From positions 1 through 35,283 of the forward strand of contig NZ_QSUN01000030.1 in the NCBI RefSeq assembly GCF_003438995.1: 35,283 nucleotides of DNA, in the 5' to 3' direction. The translations under genes and the position numbers were made by a program. The stretch is from Bacteroides sp. OM05-12 (GTDB taxonomy: Bacteria > Bacteroidota > Bacteroidia > Bacteroidales > Bacteroidaceae). The notes under the pieces were generated by a model that did not search any database, was not told where the DNA came from, and was given only the letters and a program-made list of their open reading frames with translations. Numbering within the stretch: position 1 is the first letter of the stretch; every line of letters begins with the position of its first letter. Shown in pieces: positions 26,409 through 35,238 of the stretch.

Positions 26409-27845
26409 ATGAAAACACAAGTTATTTCTTTCGATTACATTCGGGAACAAGTTAAAACAGGTATTATGCACATTGGTGTAGGCAATTTCCATCGTGCGCA
26501 TGAAGAATTTTACACTAATAGATTATTGGCGGATACAACTCAGCAAAACTGGGGAATCTGTGGTGTCATGCTACTTCCCGGTGATGAACGTTTGTATAAA
26601 GCATTAAAAAAGCAAGATAATATTTATACATTGACTGTATGCGGACGTGACGGCAAGGACGAAGTCTATTGCATCGGTTCTTTGGTAGAGTTAATCTGGG
26701 GAGTGGAAAATCCGAAAGCTGTGATTGATAAAATAGCGGATAAGGATATTAAGATTATTACGATGACTATTACCGAAGGTGGATACAATATAGATAAGAC
26801 TTCCGGTGAATTCATGTTGGGTGAGAATAATGTGAAGCATGATATTACCAACCCTCGTACTCCTAAAACCGTATTCGGTTTTATCGCCGAAGGATTGCGC
26901 CGTCGTAAAGAAGCGGGCAATGGTCCTATTACCTTACTTTCATGTGATAATCTTCAACATAACGGTAATACGGCAAAAAAGGCATTCACAACTTTTATTA
27001 CAGCTCAAGACAAAGAATTAGCTGAATGGGTGGAACAGAATGTGACTTTTCCGAACAGTATGGTGGATCGCATCACTCCTGCTACTCGTCCGGAAGATGT
27101 CATTCTCCTGAATGAAAAGAACGGAACACAAGATGAAGCGCCTGTTTATAGTGAAGATTTCATACAATGGGTGATTGAAGATAATTTCATAGCCGGACGT
27201 CCTGCATGGGAGACTGTCGGAGTAGAATTCACCGATGATGTGACTGCTTATGAAAATATGAAACTGAGCTTGTTGAATGCATCCCATACCTTACTTTCCT
27301 ATCCTGCTTTTCTCAGCGGTTACCGCAAAGTGGATGAAGCGATGCATGATGAACGTTTTGCACACTTTTTGCGTACATTCATGGATAAAGATATCACTCC
27401 CTATGTTCCGGTTCCGGGGAATACAGACCTTGAGTTATATAAACAAACATTGATCGAGCGTTTTGCCAATCGTTCTGTTAGTGATCAATTGGCACGTCTC
27501 TGTTTTGACGGGGTATCCAAATATCCGGTTTATGTCATGCCCAATCTGATAAAGATGATTCGTGATAAAGCGGATTTCACTCGTGTTGCTTTCTCGATGG
27601 CGGCTTATCGCCATTATCTGAAATATAGAACAGATGATAAAGGAGTTGCTTTTGAAATAAACGATCCATGGCTGACGGCCGAAGATCTGAAATTAATAGA
27701 TAGTAATGATCCTGTTGATTTTCTGGGTATGTCTGCTTTCCAAAGTACTAACCTGAAAGCCGCAAATGATTTTGTTAAAGTTTATCTTCGAATGGTGGAG
27801 GATATTAAACAAAAAGGTATATTTACGGTATTGGAGTCTATTTAA
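26409..27845 (+). CDS. Mannitol 2-dehydrogenase family polyol dehydrogenase
   Basis: Long-chain NAD(P)-dependent polyol dehydrogenase, 478 residues; with a fructokinase downstream the likely reaction is D-mannitol to D-fructose. The nucleotide-binding GVGNFHRAHEEF lies at 23-34. The catalytic set Lys285, Asn290 and His293 (KLSLLNASH) has the exact spacing of Lys295, Asn300 and His303 in Pseudomonas mannitol dehydrogenase. The family also contains fructuronate and tagaturonate reductases, and D-arabitol enzymes, so the substrate is inferred. A -7 element TAAATTTG is at 26355-26362, downstream of the three operators. First gene of a three-gene operon. Confidence 0.85.
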   Translation: MKTQVISFDYIREQVKTGIMHIGVGNFHRAHEEFYTNRLLADTTQQNWGICGVMLLPGDERLYKALKKQDNIYTLTVCGRDGKDEVYCIGSLVELIWGVENPKAVIDKIADKDIKIITMTITEGGYNIDKTSGEFMLGENNVKHDITNPRTPKTVFGFIAEGLRRRKEAGNGPITLLSCDNLQHNGNTAKKAFTTFITAQDKELAEWVEQNVTFPNSMVDRITPATRPEDVILLNEKNGTQDEAPVYSEDFIQWVIEDNFIAGRPAWETVGVEFTDDVTAYENMKLSLLNASHTLLSYPAFLSGYRKVDEAMHDERFAHFLRTFMDKDITPYVPVPGNTDLELYKQTLIERFANRSVSDQLARLCFDGVSKYPVYVMPNLIKMIRDKADFTRVAFSMAAYRHYLKYRTDDKGVAFEINDPWLTAEDLKLIDSNDPVDFLGMSAFQSTNLKAANDFVKVYLRMVEDIKQKGIFTVLESI

Positions 27846-27857
27846 AGCAGCACATCC

Positions 27858-29132
27858 ATGATAACACAACAAAAAAGTAATAGTATAGGTCCGTTTCTGG
27901 TTCTTACCTTTATATATTTCATCGTAGGATTTCTGACCACTGTCAACGGGCAGTGTCAGGGACCTCTGAAAATGGCTTTTCTGGATCATGCGGAAGGCTT
28001 GAAAAATACATTTACCACCCTTATTTCTTTCTTTTTCTTTTTAGGATATTTGCTCAACAGTACTTTAGGAGGAAAGTGGATTAATACTGTCGGATATAAA
28101 AAGACGCTGCTCAGGGCAATGTCGGTCATGGTAGGTGGTTTGCTGATGTATTTTCTTTCTTCTTGGTTTGCTGTAAATTATGAGAATCTGGCTCTTCGGA
28201 TTGCATCCGACTCCATTCCTTACGGATTCTTTATATTCTTGTTGGGCTCTTATCTGATGGGTACATCTGCCGCATTGTTGCAGGTAGTAATCAACCCTTA
28301 TGTAGCAGCATACGATTTGAGAAATACCCAGCCGGTACAACGAATGAATATTGTTTGCGCTGTTAATTCATTCGGTACTACTATCGCTCCGTTTTTCGTT
28401 ACAGGAGTCATGTTTGCGGGGGTAGCTATGGAAAATGTACGCGCAGGGCAACTTATGATACCTTTTATCGCTATTGCCGCTTGTGTTGCTGTGACCGCTC
28501 TTATTACAGCCCGTCTTCATTTGCCGGATATACAAGGAACACGAACGGAACACGGTGAGAAATTGGAGCGTAGCATCTGGTCATTCCGGCATCTCAAATT
28601 GGGAGTGATTGCTATCTTTTTCTATGTCGGTGCAGAAGTTTCCATTGGTGTCAACGTCAATTTGCATGCAATGGAGATGACCGGAGCAGATGGCCCCTCT
28701 CCTGCTCTGTATGCCACTCTATATTGGGGTGGATTGATGGTCGGACGAATCATTTCAGGATTGTTCAATAACATTTCTCCCCGCATACAATTGACGGTGA
28801 CAACAATTATTGCGACCTTGCTTACATTGATTGCCATCTTTACCAATAATCTTTGGGTATTGGTCTCAGTAGGATTATGTCATTCTGTGATGTGGGGATG
28901 TATTTTTACACTTGCTATTAAAGGATTGAAGAAATACACGTCGAAAGCTTCCGGAGTATTTATGATGGGAGTATTTGGTGGTGCGGTCTTCCCTTTACTG
29001 CAAGGGATACTAGCCGATGTCATGGGTTCTTGGCAATGGACTTGGATGCTTATTGTCGTTTGTGAGTTAGTAATGCTGTATTATGCCCTTTGGGGATCGC
29101 GGATAAAAAATGCGGAATATTTGGAATCTTAA
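27858..29132 (+). CDS. MFS sugar/polyol transporter (FucP-like)
   Basis: A 424-residue protein with about twelve membrane segments and MFS loop motifs (GGKWINTVGYKKTLL). It starts 12 bases after the dehydrogenase gene, so it is in the same operon, and probably takes up the polyol or its product by proton symport. The fold and length fit the FHS/FucP group, in which Bacteroides sugar permeases are common. The actual substrate is not visible from sequence; context points to mannitol or fructose. Confidence 0.85.
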   Translation: MITQQKSNSIGPFLVLTFIYFIVGFLTTVNGQCQGPLKMAFLDHAEGLKNTFTTLISFFFFLGYLLNSTLGGKWINTVGYKKTLLRAMSVMVGGLLMYFLSSWFAVNYENLALRIASDSIPYGFFIFLLGSYLMGTSAALLQVVINPYVAAYDLRNTQPVQRMNIVCAVNSFGTTIAPFFVTGVMFAGVAMENVRAGQLMIPFIAIAACVAVTALITARLHLPDIQGTRTEHGEKLERSIWSFRHLKLGVIAIFFYVGAEVSIGVNVNLHAMEMTGADGPSPALYATLYWGGLMVGRIISGLFNNISPRIQLTVTTIIATLLTLIAIFTNNLWVLVSVGLCHSVMWGCIFTLAIKGLKKYTSKASGVFMMGVFGGAVFPLLQGILADVMGSWQWTWMLIVVCELVMLYYALWGSRIKNAEYLES

Positions 29133-29142
29133 TAATAATATG

Positions 29143-30036
29143 ATGGAAAATCAGAATGGAATAATCATTGGTATGGGAGAAGCCCTGTGGGATATTCTTC
29201 CTGAAGGAAAGAAACTTGGCGGAGCACCTGCAAATTTTGCCTATCACATGTCACAGTTCGGATATGACAGTTTGGCTGTCAGCGCAATTGGTGAAGATAA
29301 ATTGGGTGAAGAAATACAAGACAACTTCGACAGAAAGGGAGTGCGTCATTTACTGGAAAGAGTGCCTTATCCTACGGGAACGGTACAAGTTACTTTGGAT
29401 GCAGCCGGAATTCCCTGTTATGAAATTAAAGAAAATGTGGCTTGGGATAATATTCCTTTCACTCCGAATTTGGAAAAATTGGCTCCTCAAGTGCGTGCCG
29501 TCTGTTTCGGATCGTTGGCACAACGGAATGTTGTTTCCGCCCGAACGATCAATCGCTTTCTGGATCTTATACCCGAAGAAGAAGGACGATATAAGATTTT
29601 CGACATCAATCTTCGTCAGGGATTTTTTAATAAAGAAACATTGCAAAATTCCTTTGAGAAATGTAATATTCTGAAGATAAACGATGAGGAACTTATTACG
29701 GTCAGCCGTCTGTTTGGCTTTCCAGGTATTGATCTTCAGGATAAATGTTGGATTATGCTGGCAAAATATGATTTAAAGATGCTTATCCTGACGTGTGGAG
29801 TCAATGGAAGTTATGTTTTTACTCCCGGTCATGTCTCATTTGTAGAGACTCCGAAAGTAGAAGTAGCCGATACTGTGGGTGCCGGTGATTCATTCACTGC
29901 TGCATTCATAGCCGCCCTTCTTGCCGGAAAAAGCGTATCAGAAGCACATCGGTTGGCCGTGGATGTCTCCGCCTATATCTGTACTCAGAACGGTGCAATG
30001 CCTGCATTACCTGATGAATTTAGGAATCGTATTTAG
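29143..30036 (+). CDS. PfkB-family carbohydrate kinase, probable fructokinase
   Basis: 297 residues from the ATG at 29143 (another ATG is at 29140). It carries the ribokinase/PfkB signatures: GGAPANFAYH at 26-35 and the C-terminal DTVGAGDSFTAAF with catalytic base Asp249. It lies 10 bases after the transporter gene. In context it would phosphorylate the fructose made by the upstream dehydrogenase, feeding glycolysis as fructose-6-phosphate. The family also includes ribokinases and 2-keto-3-deoxygluconate kinases. Confidence 0.87.
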   Translation: MENQNGIIIGMGEALWDILPEGKKLGGAPANFAYHMSQFGYDSLAVSAIGEDKLGEEIQDNFDRKGVRHLLERVPYPTGTVQVTLDAAGIPCYEIKENVAWDNIPFTPNLEKLAPQVRAVCFGSLAQRNVVSARTINRFLDLIPEEEGRYKIFDINLRQGFFNKETLQNSFEKCNILKINDEELITVSRLFGFPGIDLQDKCWIMLAKYDLKMLILTCGVNGSYVFTPGHVSFVETPKVEVADTVGAGDSFTAAFIAALLAGKSVSEAHRLAVDVSAYICTQNGAMPALPDEFRNRI

Positions 30037-30138
30037 TGAAGTGAACTAATTTTAATAAGTATCTAGATGAATGTAAGAGATAAATTACGTTTTAATTCAC
30101 AAAAATAAGAGGTCATCTGTTTACTACAGAGTTTTGAA

Positions 30139-31254
30139 TTACGAGAAGTACTTATTAAAAACAGCAGCGATAATTTGGTGCATATCGTAATACTTATATT
30201 CAGCCAGTCTTCCACCGAATATTACATTCGGTTCCTGATTGGCTAACTCCCTGTATTGGGCGTATAGAGCAGAATTCTTATCATCGTTGACCGGATAGAA
30301 AGGTTCGCTTCCCTCTTTCCATTCGGATGAATACTCCCGTGAAATAACCGTCTTGGACTGTTGACCGAATTCGAAATGCTTATGTTCTATAATCCGTGTA
30401 TAAGGCACTTCTTGTTCCGTATAGTTTATCACGGCATTTCCCTGATAGTTTTCACAATCAAGGACTTCCGTCTCAAAACGGACGGTACGGTATTCCAGTT
30501 TCCCGAAACGGTAATGATAGTATTCATCGATCTTTCCGGTGAAGACAATCTTATCTGCAATACTCTCAAAGTGTTCACGATCGGTAAAGAAATCCGTGTT
30601 ACACCGGCTCTCTACATCTTCGAGCAATCCGTCAATCAGTTTGTTATACCCACCAATCGGAATCCCCTGGTACTTGTCGTTGAAATAGTTGTTGTCAAAA
30701 GTCAGGCGTACGGGCAGACGTTTGATGATGAATGCCGGAAGTTCCGTACATTTTCTTCCCCACTGCTTTTCCGTATAACCTTTGATAAGTTTCTCATAAA
30801 TGTCTTTTCCTATTAATGAGATGGCTTGTTCCTCCAGATTACGTGGTTCTTCAACTCCGGCGGCTTTCATCGCTTCGACCGCTTCTCTCTTTTGTTCTTC
30901 TATCTTTCTTCGGGCTTCTTCCGGAGTTCTCGTTCCCCACATCTGATAGAAGGTGTTCATGTTAAAAGGAAGATTGTAGAGCTTTCCTTTATAGTTGGCA
31001 ACCGGAGAATTGGTATAGCGGTTGAACTCCACGATGGAGTTTACAAAATCCCATACTTCTTTATTGGAAGTGTGGAATATATGTGCCCCGTAAGTATGTA
31101 CATTGATTCCTTCTATGTTTTCACAATAGATATTTCCTCCCAAATGGGGACGTTTGTCAATGACCAAACAACTTTTTCCCTGTCGTTTAGCCATGTAAGC
31201 AAATGTAGCACCGAATAATCCAGCACCTACAATAAGGTAATCGTAAAATTTCAT
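30139..31254 (-). CDS. glf: UDP-galactopyranose mutase
   Basis: Flavoenzyme that converts UDP-galactopyranose to UDP-galactofuranose for surface polysaccharides. The 371-residue length is standard. The N-terminal FAD site is DYLIVGAGLFGATFAY, followed by RPHLGGNIY and YGAHIFHTSN; the region KGYTEKQWGRKC and GRLAEYKYYDMHQ near the C-terminus are signature segments. Only five bases separate it from the GT4 gene upstream, so it is the last gene of the polysaccharide operon. It predicts galactofuranose in the product. Confidence 0.95.
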   Translation of the reverse strand: MKFYDYLIVGAGLFGATFAYMAKRQGKSCLVIDKRPHLGGNIYCENIEGINVHTYGAHIFHTSNKEVWDFVNSIVEFNRYTNSPVANYKGKLYNLPFNMNTFYQMWGTRTPEEARRKIEEQKREAVEAMKAAGVEEPRNLEEQAISLIGKDIYEKLIKGYTEKQWGRKCTELPAFIIKRLPVRLTFDNNYFNDKYQGIPIGGYNKLIDGLLEDVESRCNTDFFTDREHFESIADKIVFTGKIDEYYHYRFGKLEYRTVRFETEVLDCENYQGNAVINYTEQEVPYTRIIEHKHFEFGQQSKTVISREYSSEWKEGSEPFYPVNDDKNSALYAQYRELANQEPNVIFGGRLAEYKYYDMHQIIAAVFNKYFS

Positions 31255-31259
31255 GTAAG

Positions 31260-32513
31260 TTATTTCAGAATTTCTTTGTATACTTTGTCCAATGCTTCAA
31301 TCTTATTTTCCCATGTAAAGTTTGCATAGACATACTTCTTGGCTTTAATCCCTAATTCCGCGGTTTCCTTAGGATTTTGATAAGCCCATTTTAATTTATC
31401 TGCAAAGACTTCCAAGTTATTCTCATAAGAATCAGAAACCGGAACTTTTAATAATATATCATCAGGGAAAGCGTCTTGTCCGCCGGCATTAAAACAAATA
31501 GTAGGACAACCCAATACTGAAGCTTCCAGGACAGACATAGAACCGGAATCCCGAAAAGCGGGATAAACGGATAGACTGCAGGTGGTCAACATTTTCAGTA
31601 GTTCAGACCGTTGTATGAAAGGGATTAATTTAACATTGTCCGATAGTCCTTGTTCTCTTACCCATCCCATTACCAGTTTTTGCTCTTCTTCAAAACGTAT
31701 GCCAACCAACTTAATCGTAAAGTCAGTTATAGAATTATCTATAAAAGCTCTTTTGGCAGCCTTTAAAAAGATATGTATTCCTTTCCAGTCAAAAGCCTTT
31801 CCAGCATAAATTATTTCAAATTTTGAGACTTTGTCTTCTGTAACAGTAAAATCTTTAAAATCATTCGGTTCGAAAGCAATAGCGGGAAGAAGTTGGATCG
31901 GATAATTATAACAGTATGAGGAAAGACGTTCTATATTTTCCTGAGTGGAAAATAAAAAATATTTCTTGTTTTTTTTTCGCTTAACCCACCATCCGAATAT
32001 TTTCAGATCGTTTCCTTTTCTACGAATTCTCTCTTTTTTTGTTGTATGTTCCAGCAAGTCCTGATAAAAAGAGGGATCTATTGTCTCTGCTCCTCCCACA
32101 GGTCCCATAACAAAAGGAATATTCAGAAAGAATCCGGGGGACGGAGTACGATACTGATTAAATGTCAGATGATGGATAATATCAAAATGGAAGTCCTTAT
32201 GTCTCTTTTTTATGAAGTTTCTGCATAATAATTGCCATGATAAGTAATTTATCTGTTCCCCCCAATTAGATTTCATCTCATTCTTGTAAAACATCCATTT
32301 GGGAATATCGTAAAATAAGAAATGCAGATTCTTTATAGGATGTTCTTCCAATTCTTTTAATATTTTTTCTTTGCATCGGCTACGGGTAAGCACATATACA
32401 TTATATTGGGGACAATGTTTGGCTAATAATGTCGGAACATACCATCCTACACCATATTCTGACCCTGCTCCCGGTTCACTGGCATAGGCTAACAGTAAAA
32501 TGGATTTTTGCAT
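31260..32513 (-). CDS. Glycosyltransferase, GT4 family
   Basis: A 417-residue GT-B glycosyltransferase. The N-terminal half has the acceptor-side Rossmann pattern with SEPGAGSEYGVGWY; the C-terminal half carries IIYAGKAFDWKGIHIFL and DSGSMSVLEASVLGCP, which correspond to the donor-binding part of GT4 enzymes. It probably adds a hexose to a lipid-linked capsule or O-antigen unit. The precise sugar and linkage cannot be told. It is tightly coupled to glf. Confidence 0.85.
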   Translation of the reverse strand: MQKSILLLAYASEPGAGSEYGVGWYVPTLLAKHCPQYNVYVLTRSRCKEKILKELEEHPIKNLHFLFYDIPKWMFYKNEMKSNWGEQINYLSWQLLCRNFIKKRHKDFHFDIIHHLTFNQYRTPSPGFFLNIPFVMGPVGGAETIDPSFYQDLLEHTTKKERIRRKGNDLKIFGWWVKRKKNKKYFLFSTQENIERLSSYCYNYPIQLLPAIAFEPNDFKDFTVTEDKVSKFEIIYAGKAFDWKGIHIFLKAAKRAFIDNSITDFTIKLVGIRFEEEQKLVMGWVREQGLSDNVKLIPFIQRSELLKMLTTCSLSVYPAFRDSGSMSVLEASVLGCPTICFNAGGQDAFPDDILLKVPVSDSYENNLEVFADKLKWAYQNPKETAELGIKAKKYVYANFTWENKIEALDKVYKEILK

Positions 32514-32559
32514 GATGTTTATGAAGGATACTTGATTTGTGATTTTATCTATAAATATT

Positions 32560-33753
32560 TTATATAATTGAATTGAGGTAACGGTTTGCTGTATTGGGGT
32601 TGGTATATAGAAGAGCCGTGTTTTTAGCGTTTTGAGAGATTTGTGCTAATTCTAGAACGCTCATATTTTCTATTTTTGTCAGAATAGATTTTAAATCATT
32701 GGCATTACCGGCTTCACATAAGAATCCATTATGTCCATCAATAATAATTCCATCTATTCCTTCATTTTTAGATGCTATTGTTATACATCCGGCAGCCATA
32801 GCCTCTAAATAAACTAAACCAAATGTTTCTTTTTCACTGATCATTATGAAACAATCTGTTTTGGATAGTATTCTTTGGGTATTATCGCGTGATATGCGTC
32901 CATGAAATTGAACTTTTGACTGCATATTATTTTTATTAGCTAAGGTTTGTATACGGTTCGCTAATGGACCATCACCTATATAATTAATGGTGAAATTTGT
33001 ATTTTTTTTGTCTTTTAAAACTTCTATCAAGGCTTCCGGATGTTTCCGTTCAATAAGAGTACCAATGTAAGTATATGTCATGAATGGATATTTTATATTT
33101 CTATCTTCTGTCGATATAAAACTTGTAGGGATTCCCGAATAACACATGAATTTTTTGTGTGCCTTTACCCACGGATACTCTTTTTCAAAAACTTCTTTTA
33201 TTCTTTTCGAACGATATCCTAATGTATTTACTGATTTCAAATATAGTTCACCCGAAGAACCATAATCTCTTTGTATTAATGGCAGTTCTTCGTGTATAAT
33301 TAATGCCGTTCTTTTATGATATATTGTTTGCAAATTATGTATTAATTTTAGTTGGGGAGTAAGCCAATGTCCTATGATTATATCAGGTGTGAAATTTTGC
33401 AGTTCTAATATTTGTTTGATTTTTAGAGTCTGTTGGTCATATGATTTTTTAGTAAATCCACATCTGGGTGCTGGTTTAATCATATTTCTGCGGAATACTT
33501 TAACATTGTCTATTATATAATCACGTTCCGGTAATTTGTGTGTAATAAATGAATACCCTGTTTTATTGGCTAACTTTTGTTTTAGAAAACGGAGTGGGAA
33601 ATACACCCAATAAGGAAAAGTAGTTTGATTATGTACCACAACAACCCTATGTCCCATTAAGGCCCATTCTTTTGTAAAGTAGTGCACAACAGATGTCAGA
33701 TCTTTAGGAATATCGTCAGCGGGATAATTAGACGTCAATAATAATATATTCAT
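32560..33753 (-). CDS. Glycosyltransferase, GT4 family
   Basis: A 397-residue GT-B enzyme starting MNILLLTSNYPADDIP. The donor half contains YTYIGTLIERKHPEALIEVL and the E-x7-E element in SEKETFGLVYLEAMAAG, the standard GT4 signature, and GHNGFLCEAGNANDL. Composition here is more AT-rich than glf, common in capsule loci and suggestive of transfer, though no exact boundary is seen. Gaps of 40-odd bases on both sides indicate the same operon. Confidence 0.87.
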   Translation of the reverse strand: MNILLLTSNYPADDIPKDLTSVVHYFTKEWALMGHRVVVVHNQTTFPYWVYFPLRFLKQKLANKTGYSFITHKLPERDYIIDNVKVFRRNMIKPAPRCGFTKKSYDQQTLKIKQILELQNFTPDIIIGHWLTPQLKLIHNLQTIYHKRTALIIHEELPLIQRDYGSSGELYLKSVNTLGYRSKRIKEVFEKEYPWVKAHKKFMCYSGIPTSFISTEDRNIKYPFMTYTYIGTLIERKHPEALIEVLKDKKNTNFTINYIGDGPLANRIQTLANKNNMQSKVQFHGRISRDNTQRILSKTDCFIMISEKETFGLVYLEAMAAGCITIASKNEGIDGIIIDGHNGFLCEAGNANDLKSILTKIENMSVLELAQISQNAKNTALLYTNPNTANRYLNSII

Positions 33754-33795
33754 ACTTTCGATAGTGTGCTAATTATTTTCCGGTACAATGCTTAT

Positions 33796-34647
33796 TTAAT
33801 GAATTATTTTATTTTTAATGCGTCGTAGTATTTGTGACATGAATCTTGGAATAAAAAAGAATGTGATGATATAAGCTATGTTCTTAGGATTTTCGGGAAT
33901 GTCAATTGCAAAATCTTTTTTTATTATATTTCTTTTGTATATTGGTCTTTGGCGTAATGTCATTTTACAATCATTATCTACATTTTCATTGTGTATAACT
34001 TCTATCCACATAGGTGTTTGGTGATTGTTGATACATATAAATGGTATTCCACAGCTTTTTATGTAATAATGGTTGTACTCCAAGATTGTTTTAAAATCTT
34101 CATCGTTAAAATTGTTATCTATCAGTGCTAGGAAATGATTATTAGAATATGGAATTCTAAAAGCTAATTTCAAATCAGTATAGTATTGCATTCCATATTT
34201 GAAAGAATATATAGTCATATTCTCCTTTTGTTGGGTATGTAATTCTACTAATTTCTCGATGTATTCTGTATGGACTGCATCATCATTGTCTAATCTACAT
34301 GTTATTAAGTAATTAGTACTATGTTCTTTATGTGATTGTATGTATCTGCTTATATAGGAATCAACTCCTTTTGTCTCGGTCTCATCAAGGTAACATGGAT
34401 GAAAATTCGGCATCATTCGTGACATGTTATCTATTTCTGTTTTAAATATTGGGGGAGTATCGATGTCGAATAAACATAACCAAATGAAGTCTTGATAGGT
34501 CTGTGATTTTATACAGGGGAAACAATATTGTTTGAATAGTGAAAATCTATTAACCAGCCATTTGTCGGATAATGTTGTTTGGTTGTTTTTATCTTTCCCC
34601 CAAAGTTTTAAATTAAATCTTGTTATTATAAAAATAGAACTTTTCAT
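33796..34647 (-). CDS. Putative rhamnosyltransferase-family glycosyltransferase
   Basis: 283 residues, starting SSIFIITRFNLKLWGKD. The segment RFSLFKQYCFPCIKSQTYQD (about 31-50) and the RLDNDDAVH motif (near 117-125, an Asp-x-Asp-Asp site for metal and nucleotide sugar) match the family of proteins named putative rhamnosyl transferase, of GT-A type. The donor sugar is not proven. Very AT-rich, like the previous gene. It is the second gene from the right end of the operon on the minus strand. Confidence 0.78.
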   Translation of the reverse strand: MKSSIFIITRFNLKLWGKDKNNQTTLSDKWLVNRFSLFKQYCFPCIKSQTYQDFIWLCLFDIDTPPIFKTEIDNMSRMMPNFHPCYLDETETKGVDSYISRYIQSHKEHSTNYLITCRLDNDDAVHTEYIEKLVELHTQQKENMTIYSFKYGMQYYTDLKLAFRIPYSNNHFLALIDNNFNDEDFKTILEYNHYYIKSCGIPFICINNHQTPMWIEVIHNENVDNDCKMTLRQRPIYKRNIIKKDFAIDIPENPKNIAYIITFFFIPRFMSQILRRIKNKIIH

Positions 34648-34688
34648 TGTTATGTCGTTATTATAACTCCTTTTTCTGATAATTTCTT

Positions 34689-35042
34689 TTATAAATCCCT
34701 TACCATAAATGGCCTGCTTACTTCCAATTCGCCTTTCTCGGAGTCATATACTCCTATCACCAGCGGCTTGTTAGTTTTTAGTGCCCATTCCAGCATTTCG
34801 GGTATTTGGGAAGTCTCGAAACGCCAGTCGGCAGAGTAAGCCAGACAGGAGATGACCTTGCAGTAGGCGAACAGGGAAGTGTCCATTCCGTTATAGATCT
34901 TATTGATTGTCTTTTTGCTGCAGCTCAGCTCGATTTTCAGATTTCTTTTCGACCACGTTGAAAAACTGTCCAACAGACAGATTGATTCTGCTATGGCCTG
35001 ATAAATGTCCGGTAGATTGTCGGGATTTTCTTTCTGTTTCAT
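34689..35042 (-). CDS. Small protein of unknown function with possible helix-turn-helix
   Basis: From ATG at 35042 the product is 117 residues (an alternative start at 35072 adds ten basic residues). I do not recognise a named family. Residues about 35-70 (LSCSKKTINKIYNGMD) have the spacing of a Cro-type helix-turn-helix but without the usual conserved glycine pattern, and the C-terminus, KPLVIGVYDSEKGELEV, looks like a small beta pair. It heads the minus-strand polysaccharide genes, so it may regulate them; this is inference from position only. No -7 element was found directly upstream. Confidence 0.6.
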   Translation of the reverse strand: MKQKENPDNLPDIYQAIAESICLLDSFSTWSKRNLKIELSCSKKTINKIYNGMDTSLFAYCKVISCLAYSADWRFETSQIPEMLEWALKTNKPLVIGVYDSEKGELEVSRPFMVRDL

Positions 35043-35238
35043 TTTAAGTTTTATGCGCGCATGTATACGCATGATAAAAAAGTTATTGACTTTTCGGGAA
35101 GGTTTCGTGACCTCCCTTCTGTTTTTATTCCTGTACTTTTATGCTCTTTTTGAAAGATTCAAGACAACTGTTATAAACTCCTTATGGTTTGTTTTAAACT
35201 TTTTAATTTTGTAAAATAAAGAGCGTTAGCGTCCAAAA

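Noticed and set aside
29168..29674. 168-codon frame overlapping the fructokinase gene
   Set aside because: Same strand, different frame, rich in Trp, Cys and Lys with no family features; the kinase frame carries all motifs.
30361..31218. 151- and 130-codon plus-strand frames inside glf
   Set aside because: They lie antisense to a complete UDP-galactopyranose mutase with intact motifs; no independent evidence for coding.
35071..35214. Hydrophobic 47-codon plus-strand frame opposite and beyond the 117-residue gene
   Set aside because: No ribosome site and a composition explained by AT/T-rich DNA; the -7 element nearby lies at its end, not before it.
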